Source: Patagioenas fasciata
Lineage: Eukaryota > Chordata > Aves > Columbiformes > Columbidae
DNA length: 64,000 nt
Reading direction: 5' to 3'
Assembly: GCF_037038585.1 (NCBI RefSeq)
Contig: NC_092520.1
Span: 116,718,501 to 116,782,500, forward strand
Below the pieces are notes generated by a model. It made no database searches. It was not told where the DNA came from and worked only from the letters and a program-made list of their open reading frames with translations. The translations under genes were made by a program, and so were the position numbers. This document shows, in pieces, positions 27,589 through 39,078 of this stretch. Positions within the stretch are counted from its first letter, which is position 1, and each line of letters starts with the position of its first letter.

Positions 27589-28559
27589 ATCTATGGGATT
27601 TGAAATGGATAGAAGTGGCCAGGAAAGCCATGTCATGAGCCATGGTATTTGTGAATCCGATTTCTCTCTTCAGCTGTTTCTGTAGACTAGGCTTCTTAGT
27701 CCCCAGTGAAACCTAAATCTGCAGTTCCCCACTAGAGGTTCAGAAAGAAGTTGAAAAAGGAAACTCTTCCAACGCTGTCATTCGAGAGGCTGTCTCTGGG
27801 GCTCAGAGGTCCTTGGCAGCCCTCCTCCTCCTTGGCAGCTCCACCTTTAAGTGCTGACCTGATCCCCAATACCCTGCCCACCCTGCATTTCACTCAGTTT
27901 TCAAACAGGAACATTCTTTCTCCTTGGCCTACCTGTCTTCTATTATTTATATTTGTCATTTTTCACATACTATGTTTTTCTAGAGTGAATTTAGGTATTT
28001 AGGAGAATGTAAAAAAGATGAAGCCATCTGGCACAGTCTTCTATTTATTTTTGAGTAGTAACCTTCTCAGCTGTGTGTCACTGGGAGATATGAACCTTTT
28101 CTAAGCAAGGAGACTGCTTGGCTGTCTGATGAAAGGGTGTGTAAAAACAGAAGCAGATAAGAAACTCACAGTATATAAACATGAGGAGAGCAGCTTCCTA
28201 TAACATGAAAGCAGCACAACTGATAAAGTGGTTAAAGCAGTAAAGTATCTGAAGAATAACAGGCACAAAAAAAGGAGTAACCAAACAAAGATCAAAACCT
28301 TATCCCCATGCTACAGGACCTACCAAGTTGTTAAATGCAGCTCAAGTTAAAAACAGAGTTAACAACAAATGAAATGTATTCTTATTAAAACATATATACT
28401 CACAGTTTTTTGGTAAAATAGATTATATAAATGTGTGGCTTTCATGACACATAACATAAATGAAGGAGAAAGAAGGAAAATAGAACAGTTCAAAATTAAA
28501 ATAATTTGATTAAACTAAAAAAAAAAAGTTCAGAAATAAGTTCAGAAAAAGCATTATTA

Positions 28560-28919
28560 TCATAGAATCATAGAATCTTTTTGGTTGGAAAAGGCCTCTA
28601 AGATCATCAAGTCTAACGTTTAACCTAACACCGTCACTAAACCACGTCCTTAAGAACCTCATCTACACATCTTTTAAACACCTCCAGGTATGGCGATTCA
28701 ACCACTTCCCTGGACAGCCTGTTCCAGTGATTTACAACCCTTTCTGTGAAGAATTTTTTTCCTGATAGCCAATCTGAACCTTCCCTGGTGCAACCTGAAG
28801 TCATTTCCTCTCATCCTATCACTTGTTACTCAGGAGAAGAGACCAACACCCTCCATGCTACAACCTCCTTTCAGGTAGTTGCAGAGAGTGATAAGGTCTC
28901 CCCTCAGCCTCTTTTTCTC
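28560..28919 (-). mobile_element. CR1 LINE 3'-end fragment (antisense copy of an inverted pair)
   Basis: The + strand opens with CATAGAATCATAGAATC, the reverse complement of the CR1 terminus, then reads through the usual antisense phrases: ACCACTTCCCTGGACAGCCTG, CCAATCTGAACCTTCCCTGG, CTCATCCTATCACTTGTTAC and GATAAGGTCTCCCCTCAGCC. It corresponds to the 3' UTR and the very end of ORF2 on the - strand. It belongs to the same or a close subfamily as the copies at 17993-18582 and 29203-29425. A second copy in opposite orientation begins about 280 bp to the right. Confidence 0.93.
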
Positions 28920-29202
28920 TTATGGTTTCTGTCAGACTCCAAAATCCTCTTTTTTTTCCCCTTCTATTCCTAGTTAACAGGTTGCAGACATGTACATCTG
29001 AGAGGAGAACAGTAACAAGAACTAAACTCACATGCAGAAAAAAGAGCACAGATATATTAGATAAAATAGGTTAGAGATACATTATATAAAATATATTAAA
29101 GAAATTAATACACAACATTAAGGGTGCCAAACAAACGTCATACGTCATATCATACCTAAAAGAAAGCTTATTGCCTTATTCTTCTGTATCCTTTTATGCC
29201 AG

Positions 29203-29425
29203 GAGAGAATTACATTGGATATTAGGAAATATTTCTTCACAGAAAGGGTTGCCAAGCACTGGAAGAGGCTGCCCAAGGAAGTGGTTGAGCCACCATCTCT
29301 GGAAGGGTTTAAAAGATGTATAGATAAGGCCCTTAGGGACATGGTTTAATGCTAGAATTAGGTTAGTGGTTGGACTCGATGATCTTGAGGGTCTCTTCTA
29401 ACCAAAATAATTTGATGATTCTATG
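29203..29425 (+). mobile_element. CR1 LINE 3'-end fragment (sense copy of an inverted pair)
   Basis: Sense CR1 text: TTGGATATTAGGAAATATTT, CACTGGAAGAGGCTGCCCA, GAAGTGGTTGAGCCACCATC, TTGGACTCGATGATCTTGAG and GGTCTCTTCTAACC, ending in GATGATTCTATG. It is a truncated copy of about 220 bp with no coding capacity. Together with the antisense copy at 28560-28919 it forms an inverted repeat with a central spacer of roughly 400 bp. Confidence 0.93.
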
Positions 29426-30354
29426 CATTGCAGTATCAGACCAAAAGGAACAGGGGCTCTAGGGGATTGCTGTGTCTCCTTCTCAAGCATGGACAGAAAT
29501 GGAGAAGCAGGATGTCCAACAGAGACTGTGAACCCAAATGTTTGCCCTGTGAAGCCCTTCTGGAGCAGCTGGGGACTGCAAAGTGACAAACCATGGCTGA
29601 AAACCAAACTTCACCATTCATTCCAACAGAAAACTAAGGAGCGGTCTTCCTTGCTCTGGACTGTGCTGATCAGTGCTCAGCTCCATGCCTCAAATAGTGA
29701 GCCCAGGGAAATGAATAGCCAAACTCCTCTTGTTTTGAACATGAGCAGGATTGCCCATCATATTTATAAAGGATAGCAGCAGCTACAAAGGGTTGCCTGC
29801 AGTTCCAGTACAATCTCCCAGACATCTCTTCCATGTCTAGTTTCCTTTATCTGCAAATATACCAAAACAGAAAAAAACGCCACAAGCAGAGACACTGAGA
29901 GCTTTCTGCACAACAGGAATGCACAAATGCATGCGAAAAGGCATCCACAGCATTTTAGACAAATCATTAGAAGAATTGCCTGTATTAATGGCAAGAGAAA
30001 CACTTGGTATGTTCAAATGGTAATGTTTAAAATCAGATTCCAAGTTACAATAACCAAAATAATTTTTACTGCAAATGTTGTCATATTATATTTATGTATA
30101 TACACATCATAAGAAATATTAATAAGCACATAATACATTTTGAGAAATTCACTAAAATGGAGAGACAGAAACTTGAGAACTAAATGTCCTTCTCCTGTAA
30201 GCTGAGACTCCCCAAAATCTTTTACAAAATCATATTATCTACTAATCTTAGACACTAGTAAGTGCAAGATTAATGTTATTTTCCACTAGGTTTGAATCAG
30301 TATCTAAACATCCACCTTTTAATACTTGAAGTGTGTTAGCATTAACTAATCACA

Positions 30355-30387
30355 GCAAACAAACAAACCAATCAACCAACCAACCCC
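30355..30387 (+). repeat. CAAA/CAAC simple repeat tract
   Basis: About 33 bases almost entirely A and C on the + strand (CAAA, then CCAA and CAAC units). The complement of the GTTT tracts elsewhere. Confidence 0.8.
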
Positions 30388-31181
30388 AAGTGTATGTAGA
30401 TTATACCTGATACAAAGCTTCTGTCATCACAGGAATATTCCTGTGCCTATGAGAAGTAGATAATCATGGCAAAATGAAAGATGCTGAGAAACCTTCCGAA
30501 ACACCAGGTATAAGCTTTGACAGGGCAAATTTTTTAACAACGAGAATAACTTCTCTGCCTCATGACAGATATGATCTGATTCCTAGATATACTAAGCTCA
30601 AAGCCAGCAAAGAATACTTCCATTTATTTTTAGCTGACTTAAAGCATCTCTTCTTCCTAAATTAATTTTTCCTCTGATTCAAACCACTGTCTTCCTCATT
30701 CTCATCAGACTTGCAGGAAACTGAATTGACAGTGCCTCAGCTGAATGCTGTTAAGTATGTCCTGAAATGCTATCAGCTTGAATTCCAGCTGTCAGATTTT
30801 ACATTTAGTTACATAATCCTAATTTCATCTGTATAAAGTTTGTAACACTACATCAGTCTGGAACCCAGTAACAGAATGGTTGTGCATCAAACCTTGGCTT
30901 TCTAAAAGTTCTCATCCTTAACAGAACTATGGATGAGTGATCCACTCCAGTTGTCCAGAGGAATGATGCATGGCCTTCTAACAAACACAAAGACTGGAAA
31001 CAAGATCAGCTCACAGGCTAGAGATCAGCTGCTAAGCATAGTAGGGGAGTCATGTAATTAGGTAATTTGTAAGGTCAATGAACTACTGTTCTGCTTATAC
31101 GTTGCCAAACTCATTGACATTCATGTTCTGTGTTGCCCAATATTCACCCTACCATAGACTGTGATTCAACACAAGATGGAA

Positions 31182-31377
31182 ATCTTTCACAATAAGAACA
31201 ATCAGCCATTGTAATAATCTACCCGAGCAAGTGGTGGATTCCCCAACATCAGCCACTTTTAATATTTAGCTGGACAGGGCACTGGGTCATCTTGTTTAGG
31301 CTGTGCTTTTGTCAAGAAAGGTTGGACCAGATGATCCTAGTGGTCCTTTCCAACCTGGTATTAATGATTTTATGATG
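31182..31377 (+). mobile_element. Older CR1 LINE 3'-end fragment
   Basis: Diverged sense CR1 sequence: AATCTTTCACAATAAGAAC and CCGAGCAAGTGGTGGATTC, then GGTTGGACCAGATGATCCTA and GTGGTCCTTTCCAACCTGGT, with a decayed GATTTTATGAT end. This wording fits a different, older CR1 subfamily from those at 28.6 and 29.2 kb. No coding is left. Confidence 0.85.
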
Positions 31378-34300
31378 CATTTGTTATGTTGACTATTTTG
31401 CAGATTTTATACTACACAAAAGAAATATACAAGGAAAAAAAAAATGCCACATAAATTAGCAAAAAATGCAAGAGCACTAAATTAATACACTTGTAAAGCC
31501 CTTGATGGGAAATTGTGCTTCTTCAGGAGCAAATTTGACCAGATACGTAGGATATATGCCTGTATGCAACATATATATATGCATAGATCTTATAATGATC
31601 ATATATTAACCTGTCTTTTCCAAAAAGCCACAATGTTGTTGGTATTTTTTCTGAAGTTTATAGTTAAATGGGCAAGATGCCTGAGTAAAATGTATTTCAT
31701 TTTATATTTGCAAATACATTCATTCTCGGTTTCATTGCTTGAACAGTTTTACGCTTTTTGGTTTACCCTCCTGTCCCTAAAAGCACCTAAGTGCATGCCT
31801 GACTTTAAGTATGCATGTTAACTCAACCATAGTCATTGAAACATTGCACCTTGTGACTAATTCATTTGGCTTTTACAAAATCTAGACACTTGCTTAAAAC
31901 TAACAGAAATTAAGTAGGTGCTTAAATACTTTGCTTAATGAGCCTGCAATGACTCTCATGTACTGAATAGTTCATGAACTGAACTGTAACCAGAAGACTG
32001 AATCACAGTTATATCACTTTATATTTATTAGGCAAAATATATATTTGATAATCAGGAAAAGAGTTCAAAAATCATGAGTACAAAAATTAATTCTAAGAAA
32101 TCTAAAATCTATTTCTTCACTTTTTATAGTGATCAGATTGTAAGAGTATCAGCAGAAATATTTTGAAGGCTTTTCTATCCACTTTAGCTCATGTTTCTAT
32201 AAGGATATTAACTGACAGTGACAGATTAAAGTATGAATCAGGCCAGTTTGGAGTGCTAAAGTGTTAAGTGTGCCATTACAGAATGAATGTACAGAACTTA
32301 CAGTATTTTCATGATATTAAATTAATGAATTGTGGAACAGTAGAGAGCAGATTAAAAAAAGAATTTATTAATTCACAGCAGAAGACGTCAGTTATGGATA
32401 ATAAAGACAGGATTAATATTACTGGATTCAACTGATAATGTCCTTTCTTTTCACAGTTCCATCCCATTTTTAAAGATGTAGCTATTGTGCATGCAAGCAC
32501 TGTGCTTTCAAAAAAGAAAAAAGTAACAAGACTTGTTTACATTTAGCCATGAATATAAATATTTATAAAACATCTTTGCATAGTATCTGTAAAACTTGGG
32601 GAACCATGGTATCATCATAATTTTAGAGATAAACTGCAAAGATGTGTAGAGATTTGTCTAAACTTGGACTAAGTAAGGGTCAGACTTTGCTTAGCTAATT
32701 TTAAGCGCTACACAAGTAAGAGAGAGAATGGCAGCCACTTGCCTGGGGCTAACCTGGGTTACATGTAACTACATATTTCCTGATAGGGCTAGGGAGATAT
32801 CCTCAGAATGCAACAAATCCTGATAATATAAATGAGCTAACCATCGCTTTCCTCTGGTTTTATGGCCAGCCTCAATGCAAACTGTGATTTCTTCATCCAG
32901 AGCACTGAATGAGGATCTCTTTAAAAACCATTCACGAGAAACACTAACCTCAGCTGCAGCCATGTATATCCAGGGAGTATTCAAAATGCTGATTTTTTTT
33001 TTATTTGAATGGGCAATGGGAGGGACAGCAAATGCACAAGCAGAGGAAAGTGGAGGATAAAGCTGAACCAGCTTGATGGAATCACAGCCTGCCTCAAAAT
33101 TCTCCATAGCCACATGATGAGTGCACTGAACACCCTAAAACCTTGTGCATGGCAATGGTGTGGGGAACCAATCTGGCTAAAAACCCTAATGACTTTATTT
33201 TACAAACAAATCCCTGAACTAATTCCTGCACTGTCTCGCTAGGGAGCTACCTAAACGTCAGATGCAAAAGAAAAGGCGTAGGTGGGACTGCTGATGCGAG
33301 AAAGTGAGGACAACAACAAAATTGTGGCAGCCTGGATTTGGATCAGCTTCAAACGAGCCACACCTTTTTGAGCCTCAAACCTGCATAAATCATGACACAG
33401 GGCAAACCTGACACTAAATCAATAAAGATGGATTCTGAAGCCTGACATCTTTCTCACTTTGATGCCTGTAACTAGAAGATTTGAGCTGTTTCTTTTTTCT
33501 CGCGCAAGTCCTTGGTCTCAGATATGAAGATACCAATGTGAAACCAAATAGAATTAAAAAAAAAAAAAGAATTTTTTCTGTTCTGATTTATTCTGTCTAT
33601 GCATTGGATGTGTGTGCCGTAGAAAAGATGTTATATGCAATTTCACTTCAAAAGTCCTTTAACTATGCTAAATATAGGGGGGAAAATGGTTTGGCACAAA
33701 AATTTTACATTTATCTAATGAGTCCTTGATGGAGTTACTTAGTTCCCTGAGGTTGGTAGCAACAGATGGGTTTTATTATCCTGTTTGATTACCCTGAATG
33801 TTATAAAGTTCATGTAATGCATGTCTTGCTACAAAAAGAATTGATAAACCTCATACCAATTTAATCATTTGTGAAAACTATTATTTGACAGCAATCCTTG
33901 CAGAACCTTGATAAAATTTGTAAAAACACACAACAGTTACCTCACATAAATTACATAAATATATGACTTATACTATATTTATAATAATTTAAGTAACTTT
34001 TGCAATATTCCACAGAGCAGTGAACCAAACACCTCTTCCCATGGACACAGGAAAAAGAAGAAAAGAAGAAGTGTTTGTGAAGTAGGAATGCACAATACAG
34101 AAGAATATGTCCTGCAGTTGCTTTTGACAATTTAAAGGAAGGAGGCTGGAATGAGAACTCCTTTCATACAACTAAGATCAAAAATGCTGGATATTCCATT
34201 TCCTGAGTGACTGCTATAACCAGCATGCTATTGGGAATATTCAAAATGAGATGTGCTAGTAAGAATATGTATAACTAGTTCTTTGGGGAAAAGAATGAAC

Positions 34301-37300
34301 AAAAAGATGTCCCAGTGCTTTGCTACTGTTTGGTCTTCCATCTGAAGAAAATATCATCTGCCTTTAATAGCTTGTCCAGCACACTGGTATTTCAGTGTCT
34401 TCTATTAGATAACACAACATTCCTCCAACATTTTTTTTTTTCTAAAAAGGCAGCCACAACTTAATTTTGTGAGGGAAACAGTTTTGCATATATGTGAGAT
34501 ATGCTTTCAGAATGCTTAACAGAACTAGTTCCTCAGCAAACGTAGGCAAAGCAATGTCTTGTTTCCAGATCTCAATCTAGTTTTGGCAGGAGCCAGGCAC
34601 AAACTTGCTCAGACTGGGCAGAAGTCTAGACACCCTTGTAACAGCATTTCTGTATTTGAACTGGCTGAGTCAATGCACTTCTGAAGTGAGGTATCAACTC
34701 GCCAAGACTTGACAGAATCATGGTTTTGGATGTAGGCATCTATGTTATATTCTTGGTGCTTAAATTCTCAGTTGGATTCAGCCACTATACTCATAATCAT
34801 TTAAATTATTTTTTTTTAAATTAAACATAACCATATTAAAATATAAGTGTGATAGTTGCCTTATGAATGCATAGATACATTCACATGATGTGTGATTGTT
34901 CATTATCCAAATGGTCTTATTTCCATACCATGAAGGAACTACTTCAGATGAGTGGAACAACTTCATTTCCCCCTTGCTTTGTCACAAGCAGGGATTTCTT
35001 GCACTGAAGGGTGTTCGTTTACTTCATAAGAACTTGCCCGATCCTGAGCTGCTTTAGCAAAACAAAACAAATGGAAAACAGATACCAGTACTAATTATCT
35101 TTACAAGTTATTCTTCCTCCTCAGAGCAGTCCCACGTTTTTAGGCCCTGTACGTAATGTGACAAAAGGAGAACATACAGAGCTATTTGTTAGTAATAACC
35201 ACCATTGAAGGACTTCTCCATTTCCTCTCTACAGGTCTGAACAGGTTTTCTAGCAAACTTGTAATAGTTTTACTGTGACAGCAATGGTAGATTTGCTTTA
35301 ACAAGATTTGTAAGGAAAATTATATACACGCACAGAAGAAAAAAATACACTTTCAGGTAGACAAACGCAAAACTGCTCAGCCCACGGGAGAGACACTTTA
35401 GTCTGCAGTCATGGAGACATTTAAATGACTGATTCTTTTCTCAGAGAACTGAAAGAGCAAGAGTTAGGTGCTTAAATAATTTTCCATTTGCACGATATGT
35501 GTATCACAATGTCCCCTTGAAATGACAGAGAAATTATGTTTTATATCAATTCACAGATAGTCAGGTAGAAAGTCTGTAATCCTCTCCATTATTTTAAAAT
35601 TTTTAACCAAAGATTCTGTGGAGTGAAATAAGAAATGTACAAACAAACAAAAAGGAAGGAATGGGAGGCAGGTTAGTAATTTAGCACCCAAATAATCACT
35701 GAACTACTGGTGTGGCTGTAGGTGTGACAAACCGAAGTTTGGCAAACATATACACAGGAAAGGCAGCATCGAGTAACCAAATGGATACCTGGGATCCTTT
35801 TGGCCCCTCAAAATTCTGAACTGATAAAGGAATATAAGTACATGAACAGTTTTTGCAGCTGAACGTGAAGAAAAAAGCTCTCACCTAAAATCATGAGTAT
35901 TGAGAAAACTATTTAAATTACTGTTGTCTATATTTAAAAACAAAAACAAACAAACAACAAAACCAAAACAAAACAACAAACTCTTTTAGTAAGGCATTCA
36001 CTGTCTTTCAAAAGAATCACCTGTAACATCAGGTACTTGTAAGGGAAAATTAAAATAGAGCTAACCTTTGGTGTAAGCACTTGCAAGGTAAAGGAATGGA
36101 AACGTAAGGCATTAAACCCTGCTTTAAGCAAAAGCAACCTGGCTGTAGACATCTACTGCACGTGTGGGGAAAATGAAAAATATGAGAACTCTGAATTATT
36201 GAGGGCAAGGGAAAGGCTACGATTATTCAAAAAGTACCAGTGATCAAATGTTCAGACATTAAGTTAAAGTAGTGGCAAATATCAAAGACGAAAACAGAAC
36301 AGGGCTGAAGACTTTCCTACAAAGTGTGGCCAAGCTGAGCAAGAAACTAAGTTTCATATCCACTATTGCAAACCAGTGGCCAGCTCTTCCTCCACATGTG
36401 ATATATGAAGTTATGAGTTCTGATTCTCAGCCTCATATTCAGAAGGAACAGCATTTTCTTTCCTCAAAATATTGTGAATAATAATCAGTATCTGCAAGAT
36501 AAATTCTAAGTAGGTTATACAGAGGTGGTAAAGCACACTAATAATATGTTGACGTGCTAAATATAAACACTGCAATTATATTGTTACAGCTACAACTGGC
36601 AAATGCTTTGGATGCCAGTCTAGCAAGGCAGGAAGGTAACTTTAATCATAAGAGAAGAGACATTGCATTGCATGGCACTAATCCTGGACTTACAAACCTT
36701 GCTGAAACAAGGTGTGCAGTCACACAGGGCACCAACTGCTGAAACATGGCAGTAGATGGCCGTTTAAAGAAAGTTTTAAGTTCCTGAATGCAAGTAATTT
36801 AATCACTAGGTAAAGTTTGTAGCATAAATAGAAGTATCAGTTGAAAGTAAGCAATGCCTTCTGTAAAGTATTTTATGTGCTTTCATCATCTGAGCAGTGA
36901 ATGACTTCTTAGTTTTTATGAAACAAACAAAAAAAAAGTTTTAGGAAGATCACATCTTGATCTTTGCTAGACCCAAGTTCAGGTACTCTCTCTTGACAGC
37001 AATGATCACAATTAGCTTGTACCTTTCATCTCAATTTTCAATTATTTGGCTAAAACCCAAAGTTTCATTTTTATACACACTAAGATTTCTTCAATGTATG
37101 AATGTTTATTTTTCAAACTGTTATCTTAAAAAAAAAAACCCTGTTATTGTTATGAGAGGTTTGTTGGCTTCCTCATCTTTTGACCAAACAGGAACTAAAT
37201 TTTAAGTCTGACAGAATACTTAAATTTGCAATTTAAGGAATCTTTAAAATATTCCATTAAAAATACAAATCACAACATTTTTTGTATACAAGGTACAAAA

Positions 37301-37949
37301 CATAATATAAAAGGAAATAAAGTAAAATAGTCAAGCAAAATAGAAGCACAAAACTGACACAAATGAAATTTGAAATTTTGTAGCAAAAGTGATATCATCC
37401 TCCTTGACTGGTGATTCTTTTCACACGCTGACAGGAAGCAGAGATGACCTAGCGTTTTTCCAAATTAGTCATAACACTTCATGTCAACAAGCTAAAAGAT
37501 AAAAATACATGTCACATTCTCTGAGTATTGTGACTGTGAGGAACACTGTAAGGGTATCCTAAAATTCAAGATAAATGTACACAAATTTGTAATTCTTAAT
37601 TTATATATTTACACTTACTTTTGGCATATGCATATATAATTATTTCTTCTTACTATTGAACCTACTCAACACAGAGACTAGCACGCCTTACACTCCCATG
37701 TTTTCACATTTAATAAAAAGGAGATGCAAAATGCTACCTGTGTGACATAACTTACACATGAACTTTACAGATACCCTGCTCATTGGAGCACAGCTGTGAA
37801 CTGTGTAAAACCAGGCCTGAACAAGGCATGGAAAAAATTAGGATTTCCTTCCCAATTTTGACACAAACGCTTCTCAGTGACTTGGCTCATACAGCAATTT
37901 TCCCTGTCTTTCAGCATAACCGTCAACAGCCTCTCGATTGCCGTGGAAG
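31378..37949. other. Intergenic DNA immediately upstream of the PRKX CpG island, no gene recognised
   Basis: AT-rich, with no domain-bearing frame and no RNA gene recognised. Several short overlapping frames occur on both strands near 32.8-33.2 kb. They are in different frames, share no domain, and the block has no coding signature that I can identify. A divergent non-coding transcript from the CpG island could run leftward here, but nothing in the sequence alone proves it. Confidence 0.55.
35936..35981 (+). repeat. CAAA simple repeat tract
   Basis: About 46 bases of A and C only on the + strand (CAAA, CAAAA and ACAAC units), preceded by an A run. Same class as the tracts at 21.8, 30.4 and 51.7 kb. 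Confidence 0.88.
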
Positions 37950-38410
37950 GAGCTGTGTTCGGTACTTAAGGGTTGCCACATTCGCTGCCTTCTCAGTTCA
38001 CCTCCACGCAGCCCAGCGCACCCGACAGCCATCCCCAGCCACCTTCGTATCCTGCAGGCTTGAGCGGGGAACGCGGAGGGGCTGTGGCTGTCGCAATACC
38101 TACACCTGCTTGAAAACAAAGAGTAATATGACGCGTGAAAAACCCTTTGACATGTGCGGGTGACGGACACTCGCTAAGCCCAGAACAGCCGAGTTGCTCC
38201 AACACGAGCTCCCATGCGGGGGGAATTACTGTGTGTTCCCAAAGCTGTCAGTGTGAAACCAGGTGGGCCGGGAAGCCGCTGCGCACAGGCCCCATCAATA
38301 ATTTTTAACTTTCCGCGGGGAGCGGGCGGCACCTTCCTCTGTCCCCTTCCTCTGTTCCCCGGCAGCTGCAGCCCGGAGGCAGCGCCGGGGCAGCCGCCAG
38401 TGCCCACGCA

Positions 38411-38546
38411 AAAACACACACACACACAACACACACACACACAACACACACACACACAACACACACACACACAACACACACACACACAACACACACACAC
38501 ACACACACACACACCACACACAACACACACGCACACACACACACAC
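38411..38546 (+). repeat. 15-bp-period (CA)n-derived minisatellite
   Basis: A CA-rich tract in which doubled A residues fall at 38428, 38443, 38458, 38473 and 38488, exactly 15 bases apart. The unit is AACACACACACACAC, at least four full periods. It then passes into pure CA repeats with a CC break near 38514 and single interruptions to about 38546. Because 15 is divisible by three, it produces long artificial open frames (HTHTQ-type on +, VCVCC-type on -) that are not genes. Alternating purine-pyrimidine DNA of this kind can adopt Z-DNA. It ends about 530 bp before the PRKX start codon. Confidence 0.95.
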
Positions 38547-38689
38547 TCTCCCCACTCAGCAGTAGAGCCGCGCTGTCTCTCTGGCGGGACGCAGCCAGGG
38601 AGGACAAGCAGAGAACACCAGCGTTACTAGACACCCCCGGGCCGTGCCCGCGGCAGGGGGCGAGCTCCGCGCTCCCGCCGTGCGGCGGG

Positions 38690-38860
38690 GCCCCGCCTCA
38701 CTCCCTCCCCGCCCCGCCAGCCGTCCGCGGGACCGTGCCGCAGCGGCAGGAACCAAGCCCCGCCCCTCCGCCCCGCGTGTGGCGCGGCGCGGCTCCACAC
38801 AGCACGGCTCGGCACAGGGCGGCTCTGCTCACCCTCGCCATTGTCTGCGCGGTTATCCCT
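38690..38860 (+). promoter_or_regulatory. PRKX: Probable TATA-less core promoter with GC boxes
   Basis: Two clusters of Sp1-type GC boxes are visible: CCCCGCCCCGCC at 38707-38718 and CCCCGCCCCTCCGCCCCGC at 38758-38776. No TATA box is present at a sensible distance from the coding exon. A CGCCATTGTCTGCGCGG block near 38837-38853 could bind a YY1-like or other initiator-associated factor, but this is only a resemblance. The transcription start is not determinable from sequence alone and is placed somewhere between about 38,750 and 39,040. Confidence 0.55.
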
Positions 38861-38895
38861 GCTGCGAGAGGCGGGCGGCGGGGCGGCTGTCCGCG

Positions 38896-38970
38896 ATGCT
38901 GAAGGGCTCCGCGTCCCCTCAGAGGCGGGAACGGGCTCCAGCCCCGGGCCGCAGCCACACCGCCTGCTGA
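38896..38970 (+). other. Upstream ORF 1 in the PRKX leader (24 codons)
   Basis: ATG at 38896 with G at -3 (adequate context) opens a 24-codon frame starting MLKGSASPQRR and ending at TGA 38968-38970, 108 bp before the main ATG. It lies in the same frame phase as the PRKX coding sequence. It matters only if transcription starts upstream of 38896. If translated, it would be expected to reduce initiation at the main start. Confidence 0.45.
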
Positions 38971-39042
38971 AGACTGAAACTTTGCGTCTCCGCCGGTCCC
39001 TCTGCTTCCCGTTCCCCTCGCCGGCCCGGCTCGCCTCCCTCC

Positions 39043-39051
39043 ATGTGCTGA
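39043..39051 (+). other. Upstream ORF 2 in the PRKX leader (Met-Cys-stop)
   Basis: ATG TGC TGA at 39043-39051, a two-codon uORF with T at -3 and T at +4, so a weak start context. Its stop is 27 bases upstream of the main ATG. A start this close to the coding exon is likely to be in most leader transcripts. With weak context, leaky scanning past it is expected. Confidence 0.6.
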
Positions 39052-39078
39052 GCGGCCGCGGGGCGCCCGCTCGGCCCC

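Noticed and set aside
27274-27603. 109-codon open frame on the + strand
   Set aside because: Its end runs into the hAT terminus, and the rest shows no domain or splice context.
29423-29776. 117-codon open frame on the + strand beside the CR1 at 29.2-29.4 kb
   Set aside because: It starts in the last bases of the CR1 end, the opposite strand is open over the same stretch, and no domain or conserved motif is recognisable.
38174-38634. Long open frames on both strands with HTHTQ-type or VCVCC-type repeats
   Set aside because: They are translations of the 15-bp CA minisatellite, which stays open because the period is a multiple of three. The same bases are open in several frames, with no domain or start context.
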